Below are positions 47,520 through 57,026 of a stretch of DNA of 64,000 nt, one piece after another. The notes beneath the pieces are model-generated. The model was not told the origin of the DNA, searched no databases, and saw only the letters and a program-made list of their open reading frames with translations. Both the position numbers and the translations under genes were made by a program. Position 1 is the first letter of the stretch. Each line of letters begins with the position of its first letter. Where the stretch lies: assembly GCF_030068455.1 (NCBI RefSeq), contig NZ_JAQOSQ010000016.1, positions 1-64,000 on the forward strand, given 5' to 3'. Origin of the DNA: Roseofilum casamattae BLCC-M143 (GTDB taxonomy: Bacteria; Cyanobacteriota; Cyanobacteriia; Cyanobacteriales; Desertifilaceae).

Positions 47520-47658
47520 AGCAAGTCTTGCTGTCTGTAGGGGTTAGCGGTTGTTAGCTCCTATAGGCGATCGTAAGGTTTGCTTAATTCCAGGCCAGTT
47601 GTTTCTCAGTAATAATTAAACTGAATTAAACTATTAGTAAGCATTTAGCCAGACGATT

Positions 47659-48792
47659 ATGACTTCAGCCACAACCTCGAACCCAGCGACCTCCACAGAA
47701 AGTGCCGCAAAATCCCTGCCTGTTACTATCATTACTGGATTTCTCGGCAGTGGGAAAACTACCCTACTCAATCATATTCTCAGCAATCAGCAAGGGGTGA
47801 AAACTGCCGTACTTGTCAATGAGTTTGGCGACATAGGCATCGACAATGCGCTAATTGTTTCTGCCGAAGAAGATATGGTGGAATTGACCAACGGGTGTAT
47901 TTGTTGCACGATTAACAATGAGTTAGCAGATGCTGTTTATCGAGTTTTAGAAAAACAAGATGAATTAGATTATTTAGTTGTGGAAACAACAGGAATTGCC
48001 GATCCGCTGCCAGTTGCCTTGACATTTTTAGGTACGGAGCTGCGCGATTTAACTCGTCTGGATTCGATTATTACTTTGGTGGATGCGGAAAACTATAGCT
48101 TAGACTTATTTAATTCGGAAGCTGCCTATAGTCAAATTGCTTACGGCGATATTATTCTACTCAACAAAACCGATCTGGTAGATGAAGCCGAGGCCGATAG
48201 TGTAGAAGTTAAAATTCGCGATATTAAACCGGATGCGCGCATCTTAAGAACGGTGAATAGTGCGATCGCGATTCCCTTAATTTTGAGTGTGGGACTATTC
48301 CAATCCGATCGCTATTTTGAATCGGAATCGGAACACGATCGCGACCATGACCATGGACACGACCATCACGACCATCATCACCATGACCATGGACACGAGC
48401 ACCATGACCGCCATGCCAGTCACGACCATGGGCACGACCATCACGACCATCATCACCATTCTCACCATCTGGAAAATGATGGATTTATGTCCGTTTCATT
48501 TGAGAGCGATCGCCAACTTTCAATCAAACAATTCCAAAAATTTCTCGACCATCATCTTCCTCCCAATGTATTCCGTGGCAAAGGCATTCTTTGGTTTGAT
48601 GAAAGCCCCTTGCGCCACATTTTCCACCTCAGCGGAAAGCGGTTCACCTTAGACGACCAGGAATGGGAGGGAGAGCCAAAAAACCAACTGGTCTTAATCG
48701 GCCAAAACCTGGATACTGAAGAATTACTCGCTCAACTAAACCAGTGTCTGACCCTATCTTCGACCAACCGAGGTAAATGGTTTGGCGGTTAA
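47659..48792 (+). CDS. CobW-family GTPase with histidine-rich loop
   Basis: CobW/ZNG-type GTPases deliver metals, usually zinc, to client enzymes. The protein has the P-loop GFLGSGKT (27-34), the metal-binding GCICC near 79-83, GIADPLPVAL, the guanine-specificity NKTD and a CobW C-terminal domain. Residues about 224-271 are a loop rich in His and Asp (HDRDHDHGHDHHDHHHHDH) that would bind several metal ions. I saw no clear Zur box in the 139 bases upstream. Confidence 0.9.
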   Translation: MTSATTSNPATSTESAAKSLPVTIITGFLGSGKTTLLNHILSNQQGVKTAVLVNEFGDIGIDNALIVSAEEDMVELTNGCICCTINNELADAVYRVLEKQDELDYLVVETTGIADPLPVALTFLGTELRDLTRLDSIITLVDAENYSLDLFNSEAAYSQIAYGDIILLNKTDLVDEAEADSVEVKIRDIKPDARILRTVNSAIAIPLILSVGLFQSDRYFESESEHDRDHDHGHDHHDHHHHDHGHEHHDRHASHDHGHDHHDHHHHSHHLENDGFMSVSFESDRQLSIKQFQKFLDHHLPPNVFRGKGILWFDESPLRHIFHLSGKRFTLDDQEWEGEPKNQLVLIGQNLDTEELLAQLNQCLTLSSTNRGKWFGG

Positions 48793-48861
48793 TCTAAAAC
48801 ATTGAAACTATTGCCTTGTGCCTATCTCCCAGCACGATAAGTTCGCGATGGAGAAATGGCA

Positions 48862-51549
48862 TTAGGTTTTGGTTTCATTCACCGGGAAGCGGTTGAGTAG
48901 CTTCATTGCCCATAGCGCATTCTCCTTCAGTATTTCCGAGACATGGGGAATGTGGGGAATTTGCGAAAGCAGATCGAGAGTGCGCCGTAGCAGCCTAACA
49001 ATGTCTCCTTCATCTAAACTGGTCTGTTCGCACAGTTCTGTCCAATCTCGGTCTCGGGCCCATTGTTCCACTAAAGAGATTAATTCATACTCTAACCAAA
49101 TGGGCAACGCCACTTCATAGCGCCGTTGCTGTTGAAACAGTTGGCGGCGCAGCGGTTGCAGGTCTACGAGAGCATCAATAACCATGTCGGAGGTATTGTA
49201 ATTCGTCCAACTATCAGGACGGGGAGTTTCGATGACTAACGCCGCACAAGCTGCAGCTAAATGGTGCGGTTCTAGATCGACGAAGGTTGGGGACGTTAAC
49301 GCAATACCCAACCACAATTCGTTTTCCCCGCGCAGAGTTGCTGCCGACTGGCCGAGGGGAGTGGGTACGAGTTGCGAATCGAGGGCGTCAAAGGCTTGCA
49401 AAATGGCAATGAGGTTGAGAAATTCTTCCCAATACCGAGATTTGAGTTGCTCGAACTTCTCGCGCCGATCGCTAATTTCTTTCTCTAATCGTGCCATCCG
49501 AGAAATCCGCTTCAACACGCGGGCGCGATCGCTCCAACGATGAACGGGATGCTGGACGACCATGTCACCAATTCGATCGACTAACTCTTGCTGTTCGTCT
49601 ACTTCGGGAGCAGCTAATGTTGGCTCAATGGCTGGAATTTGCCCGGCGATCGCCTCTGTTTCCTGGTTCCCCCGGCGACATTCTCCGGGTTTGAGCGCCA
49701 GCTCTACCGGCAATTCCCAGCTATCGACGACTCGAAACCGAGGAATATCTCCATAAATTCCGACCACATCTCCATAGGTCGCCACCATCCAGCGATTATC
49801 CCGCCCCAAACAGACCAAATAAGGGGCTTGACCGCTGCTGGAGACTTTTTGCACCAAAATTGCCGGAATCGGCTGAGGAACGGTAATATACTTGCCTTTC
49901 AAACTCAAGACCGTTCCTTGCACGGAAAAATCGATCGCCACTGCCAGATCCTTGGTTCGCGCCCGTTCGGCTTGGTTTTGCAGAGTTTTCAATAACCGTT
50001 TCGCTTCTCTGAGTCTCTCCTGCAATTTCTTATAAGTCCCTGCTTGTTCCTCGATCGCGTGTAACTCGCCATAGGGAGAGAGTTTGCCGTATACTTGCTC
50101 TCGTTCGTCTTCTAAGGTGGCGATCGCCTCTTGTTGCGGAATTAAACTCAAATTGGCCATATACTGCCCGAAACTGCGTTCGATCAGTTGTTTGGCCTCT
50201 TCAATGCTGTGAGTTTGCAACAGATTGAGCACCATACCATAACTGGGAGTAAACTGGCTGACCAAGGGATCGGCGCCGGACATGGCTAAATATCCCGCTT
50301 CTTTGGCTCCCTCAAAGCGAGTTTCGACCACGACTAAATGCCCGAGATCGTCCATACCGCGCCGTCCGGCTCGACCCGCCATTTGCAAGAACTCGGAAGG
50401 GTTGAGCAGGCGATGGCCGCGATCGGTGCGTTTCGATAAACTGGAGATAACGGTGGTGCGAGCGGGCATGTTAATTCCAGCGGCTAGGGTTTCGGTGGCA
50501 AACATCACCTTAATTAATCCCCGCTGAAATAGTTCTTCAGTTAAGGCTTTCCACGCAGGCAATAACCCGGCATGATGGGCGGCAACCCCTCGATACAAGC
50601 ATTCCACTTGCGATCGCCGAATGGCTTCCGGATGCTCTTGCAAGACTTGCTCGATGTGGATCGCGACTTGGCGCTTTTCTTCTGGGGTGAGGAGCGAGAG
50701 TCCGACAGTATCGTTGACGGCGCGATCGCACCCTTTGCGCGAGAAAATAAAGTAAATTGCCGGGAGCATTTTCCGCTCTTGCAGTTGACTCACTACAGAA
50801 AGCAGGGTGGGAACTCCGTCTTTGGGTTTAACTTTCGGCGGTTTTTTGCCTTTGAATTTGGTTTTCAGCAGGAGAGGATTAATACGAGTTTTCTTACCAT
50901 TGAGGAGGGGAAAAATACCCTTCAGGTTGCAAAAATTGTATTGCAAGGGAACCGGTCGGAAGTCGGAGTAAATCAGCTCGGTGGGGCCGTGCACTTCTGC
51001 GATCCAGTCCGTGAGTTGGTCGCTGTTAGCCACCGTGGCCGAGAGAGCGACTAATTGGATATTAGTAGGGCAATAAATAATTGACTCTTCCCAAACCGTG
51101 CCGCGCTGGCGATCGTTCATGTAATGGCATTCGTCGAGAACGACGGTTTCTACGCCTTGAATGGATGTGCCAATTTGGCCGATGGGCGTTCCATAGAGCA
51201 TATTGCGAAACACTTCTGTGGTCATAATAACCACGGGAGCTTCGCGATTGAGGGATAAATCTCCGGTAACTAAACCGACATTTTCGGCACCAAATTGCTG
51301 GCTGAAGTCGCGCAATTTTTGATTGGAAAGTGCTTTGAGAGGAGTGGTGTAGAAGACTCGCTTGCCACGAGTGAGAGCGCGATAGATAGCATATTCGCCA
51401 ATTAAGGTTTTCCCCGAACCCGTTGGCGCGCAGACAACAACAGATTTATTAGCATTTAATGCAGCGATCGCCCGTTCTTGAAACTCGTCGAGTGCAAATG
51501 GGAACAGGGTTTTTGGATTGAGGTCGCGAGGAGAAGAGGAGCTATTCAC
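48862..51549 (-). CDS. Ski2-like DExH-box RNA helicase
   Basis: This 895-residue helicase has Walker A APTGSGKT (41-48), DECH (139-142), SATVAN and the motif VI AGRAGRRGMDDLGHLV near 395-410. A C-terminal extension contains an HxH-like segment and a DSHCT-type end. This is the Ski2/Mtr4 type, found in cyanobacteria and chloroplasts and associated with RNA turnover. It has no membrane span. It is convergent to the CobW gene. Confidence 0.92.
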   Translation of the reverse strand: MNSSSSPRDLNPKTLFPFALDEFQERAIAALNANKSVVVCAPTGSGKTLIGEYAIYRALTRGKRVFYTTPLKALSNQKLRDFSQQFGAENVGLVTGDLSLNREAPVVIMTTEVFRNMLYGTPIGQIGTSIQGVETVVLDECHYMNDRQRGTVWEESIIYCPTNIQLVALSATVANSDQLTDWIAEVHGPTELIYSDFRPVPLQYNFCNLKGIFPLLNGKKTRINPLLLKTKFKGKKPPKVKPKDGVPTLLSVVSQLQERKMLPAIYFIFSRKGCDRAVNDTVGLSLLTPEEKRQVAIHIEQVLQEHPEAIRRSQVECLYRGVAAHHAGLLPAWKALTEELFQRGLIKVMFATETLAAGINMPARTTVISSLSKRTDRGHRLLNPSEFLQMAGRAGRRGMDDLGHLVVVETRFEGAKEAGYLAMSGADPLVSQFTPSYGMVLNLLQTHSIEEAKQLIERSFGQYMANLSLIPQQEAIATLEDEREQVYGKLSPYGELHAIEEQAGTYKKLQERLREAKRLLKTLQNQAERARTKDLAVAIDFSVQGTVLSLKGKYITVPQPIPAILVQKVSSSGQAPYLVCLGRDNRWMVATYGDVVGIYGDIPRFRVVDSWELPVELALKPGECRRGNQETEAIAGQIPAIEPTLAAPEVDEQQELVDRIGDMVVQHPVHRWSDRARVLKRISRMARLEKEISDRREKFEQLKSRYWEEFLNLIAILQAFDALDSQLVPTPLGQSAATLRGENELWLGIALTSPTFVDLEPHHLAAACAALVIETPRPDSWTNYNTSDMVIDALVDLQPLRRQLFQQQRRYEVALPIWLEYELISLVEQWARDRDWTELCEQTSLDEGDIVRLLRRTLDLLSQIPHIPHVSEILKENALWAMKLLNRFPVNETKT

Positions 51550-51648
51550 CGTTCAGTTCGTGCTAATTTGCTTTATTCTAGTCGATCGCGACAGCTCGAG
51601 CCGCTGTCTATACTAAGCTTAACGTTTGAGTTAATTGCGAGGGTTCCC

Positions 51649-51712
51649 AGAAACCGGGTTTCTTTCTCTACCTCAACCCAGAAGTCCCATGGCTTGGAGA
51701 AACCCGGTTTCT
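51649..51712. repeat. 64-bp dispersed palindromic repeat, copy 2
   Basis: AGAAACCGGGTTTCT (51649-51663) and AGAAACCCGGTTTCT (51698-51712) bracket a 34-base middle with CTACCTCAACCCAGAAGTC. The copy at 25994-26057 has the same arms and length and a similar middle (CTACCTCAAGCAAGAAGTC). It lies in the gap between the helicase and Uma2 genes, upstream of the former and downstream of the latter. Confidence 0.75.
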
Positions 51713-51729
51713 TGCCTCATCTTTAGGAT

Positions 51730-52218
51730 TCAGTTAGCTCGCTGGCGTTTAATTTCTGTGGGAAATTCCGGCACTAATTGCGATCGCTCTAACTCTCCCT
51801 GTGGATTATAAAATCTCATTTCACCTTGCTCGTTGCAATACCAAACTTCTTCAGCACCTGCCGCAAAATAGAGCTGTTTTTTTTCTGTCATTTCCTCTAA
51901 TGTATTGCTTGCCGATTTCACTTCCACGCAAATTTCGGGAGCCACAGAGGCTGCAGTTTCTTCTAAGATGCGATCGCAGATTTTATCCGAGAGCCAAACC
52001 ACATCAGCGACTTTCACTCCATCTGTAGTTTCTATAGCGCATTCAGGCATAGTTACGCCAGTTATCACCAGTCGTTCCAACCAGAATTGAATTCTGCCCT
52101 GGTAAAATGAATGCTTTAATTTGGCAGGACTCATGACAATTTGCCCCCATCGATTCAACTCAATCTTAAAGGGGAGATCTTGCAGCGTTCGATTTTCGCA
52201 AACGTCTTGCCAGTTCAT
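51730..52218 (-). CDS. Uma2-family endonuclease-like protein
   Basis: This 162-residue protein is a Uma2 (DUF820) member: HSFYQGRIQFWLERLVITGV, then PECAIETTDGVKVADVVWLS with the active-site Asp, then VAPEICVEVKSASNTLEEM with the E-x-K and TEKKQLYFAAGAEEVWY. Uma2 proteins have a PD-(D/E)XK fold and are very abundant in cyanobacteria; their function is not settled. It is 4 bases from the LOG gene, likely one operon. It is intact, unlike the copy at 12.1-12.9 kb. Confidence 0.88.
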   Translation of the reverse strand: MNWQDVCENRTLQDLPFKIELNRWGQIVMSPAKLKHSFYQGRIQFWLERLVITGVTMPECAIETTDGVKVADVVWLSDKICDRILEETAASVAPEICVEVKSASNTLEEMTEKKQLYFAAGAEEVWYCNEQGEMRFYNPQGELERSQLVPEFPTEIKRQRAN

Positions 52219-52222
52219 GGGT

Positions 52223-53284
52223 TTATTTTTGTTCGGGATAATCGATTAGGTTGGCAGATTGCCCCATTTTGTTAATCGCATAAATCATTTCGTACAAGCG
52301 ACCGCAATCTCGTTGATTGAAGTGGAAGACCAATCGAGGCAGTTCGTAAGCGTCATTGGTTCCTTCTTCCGGTAAGGTCGCAGTTTTATCAATTGTGCCG
52401 CTGACGACAATATCGCTAAAGTCGCGATTCAGACGTTCCACTTCGCGATCGGACAATTCGGATTTTAAGCGAATCACAAATCGATCGCGCACGTAGCGAC
52501 TGGAATGATAGACTCGATAGAAATTGGCGATCGCCTCGCAGGCTGCATCGATGCTATCGGCAATGGTATAGATGCTTAAATCTTGAGCGCTAATTAACCC
52601 TTGTTTGAGCAAGCGATCGCGAAGATATTTATCCCAGTCTAACCAATACTTTCCTCCAGGGCGATCGAGCAACACCAAGGGCATCGGCCCGGCTTTCCCC
52701 GTCTGACACAACGTCAAACATTCAAAAGCCTCATCTTGGGTACCAAACCCTCCTGGAAACAGCGCAATCCCATCGCTTTCGCGGAGAAAAAACAACTTGC
52801 GGGTAAAGAAATACTTAAACTCAATTAATTTATCTTCGCGGATAAACGGATTAGAGCCTTGCTCGAACGGCAGTTGGATATTCAAGCCAAACGAGCGATC
52901 CATTCCAGCACCTTCATTTCCCGCTTGCATAATCCCGCCACCGGCTCCGGTCATCACCATAAAACCCTGCCGTACAATCTGCCCCGCAAATTGCGCCGCC
53001 ATACGATATTCTGGAGCATCGGAGGGGAGGCGAGCCGAACCAAACACGCTAATTTTGCGAATATGGCGATAGTCCGAAAACGCTTGGAATGCTCGTTCGA
53101 GATCTTGTAGAGAAGCCGTTAAGATTTTCCAGTCAAGACGGTCGATATCTTCTCCAGCAATGCGCATAATACCGAGCAGAGCTTGCTCGATCCACTTACC
53201 ATGGGGTAAATCGGGCAGTCGGTCTAGTAGAGCTAATAGACCCGATTTGAGGGAAGCATCCGCGTCTAAAGAGGATAAAGTCAT
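52223..53284 (-). CDS. LOG-family (lysine decarboxylase-like) protein
   Basis: This 353-residue protein has GGGIMQAGNEGAGM near 115-130 and the hallmark PGGFGTQDEAFE near 176-187, both of LOG/TIGR00730-type nucleotide phosphoribohydrolases, which release cytokinin-type bases from nucleotides. It has N- and C-terminal regions longer than the classic 200-residue LOG, typical of a cyanobacterial subgroup. The real substrate is unknown. Confidence 0.88.
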   Translation of the reverse strand: MTLSSLDADASLKSGLLALLDRLPDLPHGKWIEQALLGIMRIAGEDIDRLDWKILTASLQDLERAFQAFSDYRHIRKISVFGSARLPSDAPEYRMAAQFAGQIVRQGFMVMTGAGGGIMQAGNEGAGMDRSFGLNIQLPFEQGSNPFIREDKLIEFKYFFTRKLFFLRESDGIALFPGGFGTQDEAFECLTLCQTGKAGPMPLVLLDRPGGKYWLDWDKYLRDRLLKQGLISAQDLSIYTIADSIDAACEAIANFYRVYHSSRYVRDRFVIRLKSELSDREVERLNRDFSDIVVSGTIDKTATLPEEGTNDAYELPRLVFHFNQRDCGRLYEMIYAINKMGQSANLIDYPEQK

Positions 53285-53426
53285 CCGAATTTCTTGTGAT
53301 TGCAGTTCGTCGATCGACCGGCTTACTAGCCGGAGGCAAGCATCTCAATCTGTTTGAGAGCGAGGGAGCGGAGAAGCTTCACTAGAGCACGAACCCCTCT
53401 CTTGCTCCTCACACTCTTCAGGGGAA

Positions 53427-53804
53427 CTACTCGCTTTCTGCTGCAGTTTCTGATGAGTCGGCAGCTGAATCATCGCTGCTACCAATATACTTTTCTAAGG
53501 TATTGATCAGAGTTGTTTTCGGCACAGCCCCAACGACCATATCGACACGCTGACCATCTTTGAAAATCATCAGAGTCGGAATACTGCGAATGCCGTATTT
53601 GCTGGCAACATTGGAATTTTCATCCGTGTTTACCTTTACCACTTTCACTTTTTCTTTGAATTGGTCGGCCACTTCTTCAACGACTGGAGCAACCATACGG
53701 CAGGGGCCGCACCAGGGGGCCCAAAAATCAACTAAGACTGGAACGGTGCTCTGAAGTACTTCTTTGTCAAAACTTGCGTCTGTAACGGCTGCTGCTGCTG
53801 ACAT
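53427..53804 (-). CDS. trxA: Thioredoxin
   Basis: Starting at ATG 53804 the protein has 125 residues. The redox motif is [14 protein letters not shown] with Cys32 and Cys35, then [20 protein letters not shown] with the cis-Pro, and [10 protein letters not shown]. The C-terminal 17 residues are an acidic Ser/Glu/Asp tail that is longer than usual for TrxA. AAAGGA lies 10 bases before the start; an open ATG at 53849 would add 15 residues. It acts in thiol-disulfide regulation of carbon metabolism. Confidence 0.95.
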   Translation of the reverse strand: MSAAAAVTDASFDKEVLQSTVPVLVDFWAPWCGPCRMVAPVVEEVADQFKEKVKVVKVNTDENSNVASKYGIRSIPTLMIFKDGQRVDMVVGAVPKTTLINTLEKYIGSSDDSAADSSETAAESE

Positions 53805-53922
53805 TGGGCCAAATCCTTTCCTATCATTGCATATCAGGAATTCTATCATACCCCAAAGAGCAACTTGGAATGCAATCGATCGCGGATAGCCTGAGGTCTG
53901 TTACGTTTCTTTAAATAAGGAA

Positions 53923-53949
53923 CCGCCCGAACAGGATCTGCTCGGGCGG
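53923..53949 (-). terminator. Rho-independent terminator after guaB3
   Basis: CCGCCCGA (53923-53930) and TCGGGCGG (53942-53949) form a strong stem with an inner CAG-GAT-CTG loop. On the minus strand a T-rich stretch (TTCCTTATTT) follows, so it suits the end of guaB3 transcription. Confidence 0.7.
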
Positions 53950-54080
53950 AGTGTGGTGTGAGGAGTGAACGGAAACATTTTGTGTCTCCGCTATTCCTTA
54001 TTGTAAACAACGGATTTCCTTTTTCCCGGAATTTGGTACAAATTGTAGGAATCTGTAATTGAGATCTGCCAATCTTCGGG

Positions 54081-55244
54081 TTATTTGCCCATTCCCAGTT
54101 GTTGGGCTTTCTGATATACCTTACCTTCGGTGAGCAAGGAAGGAGCAATGACCACTTCAACCTGCTGCATTTCCTTAATCGTTTGCGCGCCGAGGGTTCC
54201 CATGCTGGTTTTTAATGCTCCGAGGAGGTTATGGGTTCCGTCATCGAGTTGAGCGGGACCCCGGAGAATTTGTTCGAGGGTGCCGGTGCTGCCCACCCGA
54301 ATTCGGGTTCCTCTAGGGAGAACGGGGCTAGGGGTTGCCATGCCCCAGTGATATCCCTGTCCGGGAGCTTCTTTAGAGCGGGCGATAGGAGAACCAATCA
54401 TGACTCCATCGGCACCACAAGCGATACATTTACAAATATCGCCGCCGGTGATGATGCCGCCATCGGCAATGACGGGCACGTAGCGTCCCGTTTCTTGGGT
54501 GTAGGCCTCTCGGGCGGCGGCACAGTCGGCGATCGCCGTTGGCTGCGGTACGCCAATACCCAATACGCCTCGCGAGGTGCAAGCGGCTCCGGGACCGATA
54601 CCGACTAATACCCCAGCCGCTCCAGCGCGCATTAATTTGAGTGCCACCTCGTAAGTAACGCAGTTGCCCACAACTACCGGAATGGGCATCTGTTCGCAGA
54701 AGGTCTGGAGATCGAGAGGTTCGATGGACTCTGGAGATAGGTGATCGGTAGAGACTACCGTTGCTTGCACGAAAAATAAGTCAGCACCGGCTTGAGCTAC
54801 GGCACGGCCGTATTTCATTGCACCTGCTGGGGTCGCGCTAACGGCTGCAATGCCTCCTCCCTCTTTAATTTCTTTCACCCGCTTCACAATGAGTTCCGGC
54901 TCAATGGGTTGAGCGTACAACTTTTGCATGAGGGTAACGAACTCATCTTTGCCTACTGAGGCAATTTTGTCTAAGACGGGTTTGGGGTCGTCGTAGCGGG
55001 TATAAATGCCTTCGAGATTCAGCACCCCCATTGCTCCTAACTTAGAGAGGGCAACTGCCATATTGCTATCGACCACGCTATCCATAGCACTGGCAATAAT
55101 TGGGATTTCGCGCTCAATACCTCCGAGGGTCATTGTTGTATCAGCCAGACTCGGATCGAGAGTCCGCAAACCGGGTGATAGGGCGATTTCATCGATTCCG
55201 TATGCTCGACGGGCTGTTTTCCCCCGTCCAATTTGAATATCCAC
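54081..55244 (-). CDS. guaB3: GuaB3-family IMP dehydrogenase-related protein
   Basis: This 387-residue TIM-barrel protein starts MDIQIGRGKTARRAYGIDEI and has VGIGPGAACTSRGVLGIG with the catalytic Cys. It lacks the CBS domains of ordinary GuaB, which is the GuaB3 pattern of cyanobacteria. Biochemical work on this family has reported GMP reductase activity (GMP to IMP) rather than IMP dehydrogenase activity, so the old name may mislead. It follows trxA in map order and is co-oriented with it, but terminated by the hairpin at 53923-53949. Confidence 0.9.
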   Translation of the reverse strand: MDIQIGRGKTARRAYGIDEIALSPGLRTLDPSLADTTMTLGGIEREIPIIASAMDSVVDSNMAVALSKLGAMGVLNLEGIYTRYDDPKPVLDKIASVGKDEFVTLMQKLYAQPIEPELIVKRVKEIKEGGGIAAVSATPAGAMKYGRAVAQAGADLFFVQATVVSTDHLSPESIEPLDLQTFCEQMPIPVVVGNCVTYEVALKLMRAGAAGVLVGIGPGAACTSRGVLGIGVPQPTAIADCAAAREAYTQETGRYVPVIADGGIITGGDICKCIACGADGVMIGSPIARSKEAPGQGYHWGMATPSPVLPRGTRIRVGSTGTLEQILRGPAQLDDGTHNLLGALKTSMGTLGAQTIKEMQQVEVVIAPSLLTEGKVYQKAQQLGMGK

Positions 55245-55355
55245 TGTTTCTCTCGCGTTTCCCAGTAATGATATTTAAGCTAGCCTATCAAATTCGATTG
55301 CAAATTAAAAATAATTTAACCTGAGTTTTGGATAAGAAAAGCGAAAAAGCCGATT

Positions 55356-55386
55356 GGGGAACGGGGAATGGGGAACGGGGAATAGG
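55356..55386. repeat. G-rich short tandem repeat
   Basis: Four 7-8-base units of the GGGGAAC/GGGGAAT type run through 55356-55386 in the gap between guaB3 and ndhD. Such GGGGAATGGGGAAC tracts are common in cyanobacterial intergenic DNA. No coding or regulatory role is visible. Confidence 0.6.
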
Positions 55387-55442
55387 GCATAGAATTACCA
55401 ATTTTCTCAGTTCTCCTGCTCCCTATTCAACCAATGCTGAGG

Positions 55443-56909
55443 CTATTCCACCAGGAATTGTTGGTAGAGCGCAGTGGTGGTGGTTTCGCTCCAGTCTACT
55501 AGGGGTTTGGGGAAGAGACCGAAGGCGATAATGAGAATGGTTAAGGCGATCGCCGGAATGCGATCGCTCCATTGTACGGGAGGCAAGTCTTGCACGATGT
55601 CGGAGAGGCGGCCGAAGAAGGTGCGGTTTACCAATAACAGGTAATATACGGCGGTTAATCCAGTGCCGACCATGCAGATTAAGGTGGGGATGGGGAAGGC
55701 TTCAAAGCTGCTCCAGAAGACGAGAAACTCGGAGACGAATCCCACGGCTCCGGGAATGCCGGCGCTGGCCATAACGCCTAAAATCATCAGGGAACCAATT
55801 AAGGCTAAGCCTCGTTCTGGGTTGAGCAAGCCTTTGAGGACGTTGAGATCGCGGGTTCCGGTTTTTTTGTAAACGACTCCGACGAGGAGGAAGAGTAAGG
55901 CGGAAATCAGACCGTGACTGACCATTTGCAGGACGGCGGCGAGAATGCTGAGGGAGTTGGCCGCCGCCGCTGCGAGCAAAATATAGCCCATATGAGCCAC
56001 GGAACTGAAGGCGACCATTTTTTTCATATCGGTTTGGGCGATCGCGCTCAAGGCTCCGTAGAGGGCGCTAATGGCTGCCCAAATAGCTAGGCTGGGTGCC
56101 AGGAGTTGCCAGGCTTGGGGCAGGAGGGCAAAGCCGAATTTTAGCAGTCCATAAGTTCCCAACTTGAGGAGGACGCCTGCGAGGAGGACTGAGATGGGAG
56201 TCGAGGCTTCGACGTGGGCGTCGGGCAGCCAGGTATGGAAAGGAACGAGAGGTATTTTGATGCCGAAGGCGAAGAGGATGCCGATGAGAATGGGCAGTTG
56301 AGTACCTAGGGGTAGAGTTTGCGCGATTTCTGGAGCATAGCTGAAGTCGGGAGCATGGCCTAACCAGACGATCGCCAGAAATGAGGCGAGTAGGGCAATG
56401 CCGGAGATGGCGGTGTAGATCAGAAACTTAGTCGCGGCATATCCCCGTCGTTTGCCTCCCCAGATGGCGATGAGCAGATAGAGGGGAATGAGTTCTAGTT
56501 CGTAGAAGAGGAAGAAGAGGAGATAGTCTTGGGCGACGAAGGCTCCACAGACGCAAGAGTTTAGCAGGAAGAGCAGGGAATAGTAAAGTCGAGGTCGTTG
56601 TATTTTGCGATCGCTGCTGTAGATTGCGATCGCCGTCAGCAGGCCGTTGAGCAATAAGAGCGGGAACGATAGTCCATCAATGCCCAGATTGTAAGTGAGT
56701 CCTAATGCTTCCAACCAGGGGAGAGTTTCGGTTAATTGCAACTCCGGTTGCATGGGGTTAAATTGCCATGCAATACCTACCGTCCATCCCAGCAGCAGGA
56801 CTCCCAAGGCGATGGCGACTTGGCGCGCGGTTTCTGCTTTAATTTCGCCGGGCCAAAAGGCGATCGCTGCTGCTCCGAACACTGGCCCCCAGATCAAAAC
56901 ACTGAGCAT
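55443..56909 (-). CDS. ndhD: NADH dehydrogenase subunit 4, NdhD3/D4 type
   Basis: This 488-residue integral membrane protein is a proton-pumping subunit of NDH-1 complexes (about 14 spans). The start MLSVLIWGPVFGAAAIAFWP and the LGLTYNLGIDGLSFPLLLL motif resemble NdhD3/NdhD4, the subunits of CO2-uptake NDH-1 complexes, rather than NdhD1/D2. No cupA/cupB or ndhF gene is adjacent, so which one it is stays open. The gap upstream (56910-57026) and the pseudogene region carry nothing of the same operon. Confidence 0.85.
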   Translation of the reverse strand: MLSVLIWGPVFGAAAIAFWPGEIKAETARQVAIALGVLLLGWTVGIAWQFNPMQPELQLTETLPWLEALGLTYNLGIDGLSFPLLLLNGLLTAIAIYSSDRKIQRPRLYYSLLFLLNSCVCGAFVAQDYLLFFLFYELELIPLYLLIAIWGGKRRGYAATKFLIYTAISGIALLASFLAIVWLGHAPDFSYAPEIAQTLPLGTQLPILIGILFAFGIKIPLVPFHTWLPDAHVEASTPISVLLAGVLLKLGTYGLLKFGFALLPQAWQLLAPSLAIWAAISALYGALSAIAQTDMKKMVAFSSVAHMGYILLAAAAANSLSILAAVLQMVSHGLISALLFLLVGVVYKKTGTRDLNVLKGLLNPERGLALIGSLMILGVMASAGIPGAVGFVSEFLVFWSSFEAFPIPTLICMVGTGLTAVYYLLLVNRTFFGRLSDIVQDLPPVQWSDRIPAIALTILIIAFGLFPKPLVDWSETTTTALYQQFLVE

Positions 56910-57026
56910 TGATTAATCCCGATTTTGAAGAGTCTAAATATTTGGTTTATTTTTCCTGGAAATAGCGTATCAAAGTCTGGGCGATCGCAACAGTTCTCCG
57001 GCGCTTTACCCTATGGAATCTTCAAT

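Noticed and set aside
48328-48480. CRISPR-like array
   Set aside because: The repeated CATCACGACCAT DNA codes for the His-rich loop of the CobW gene and has no spacers.
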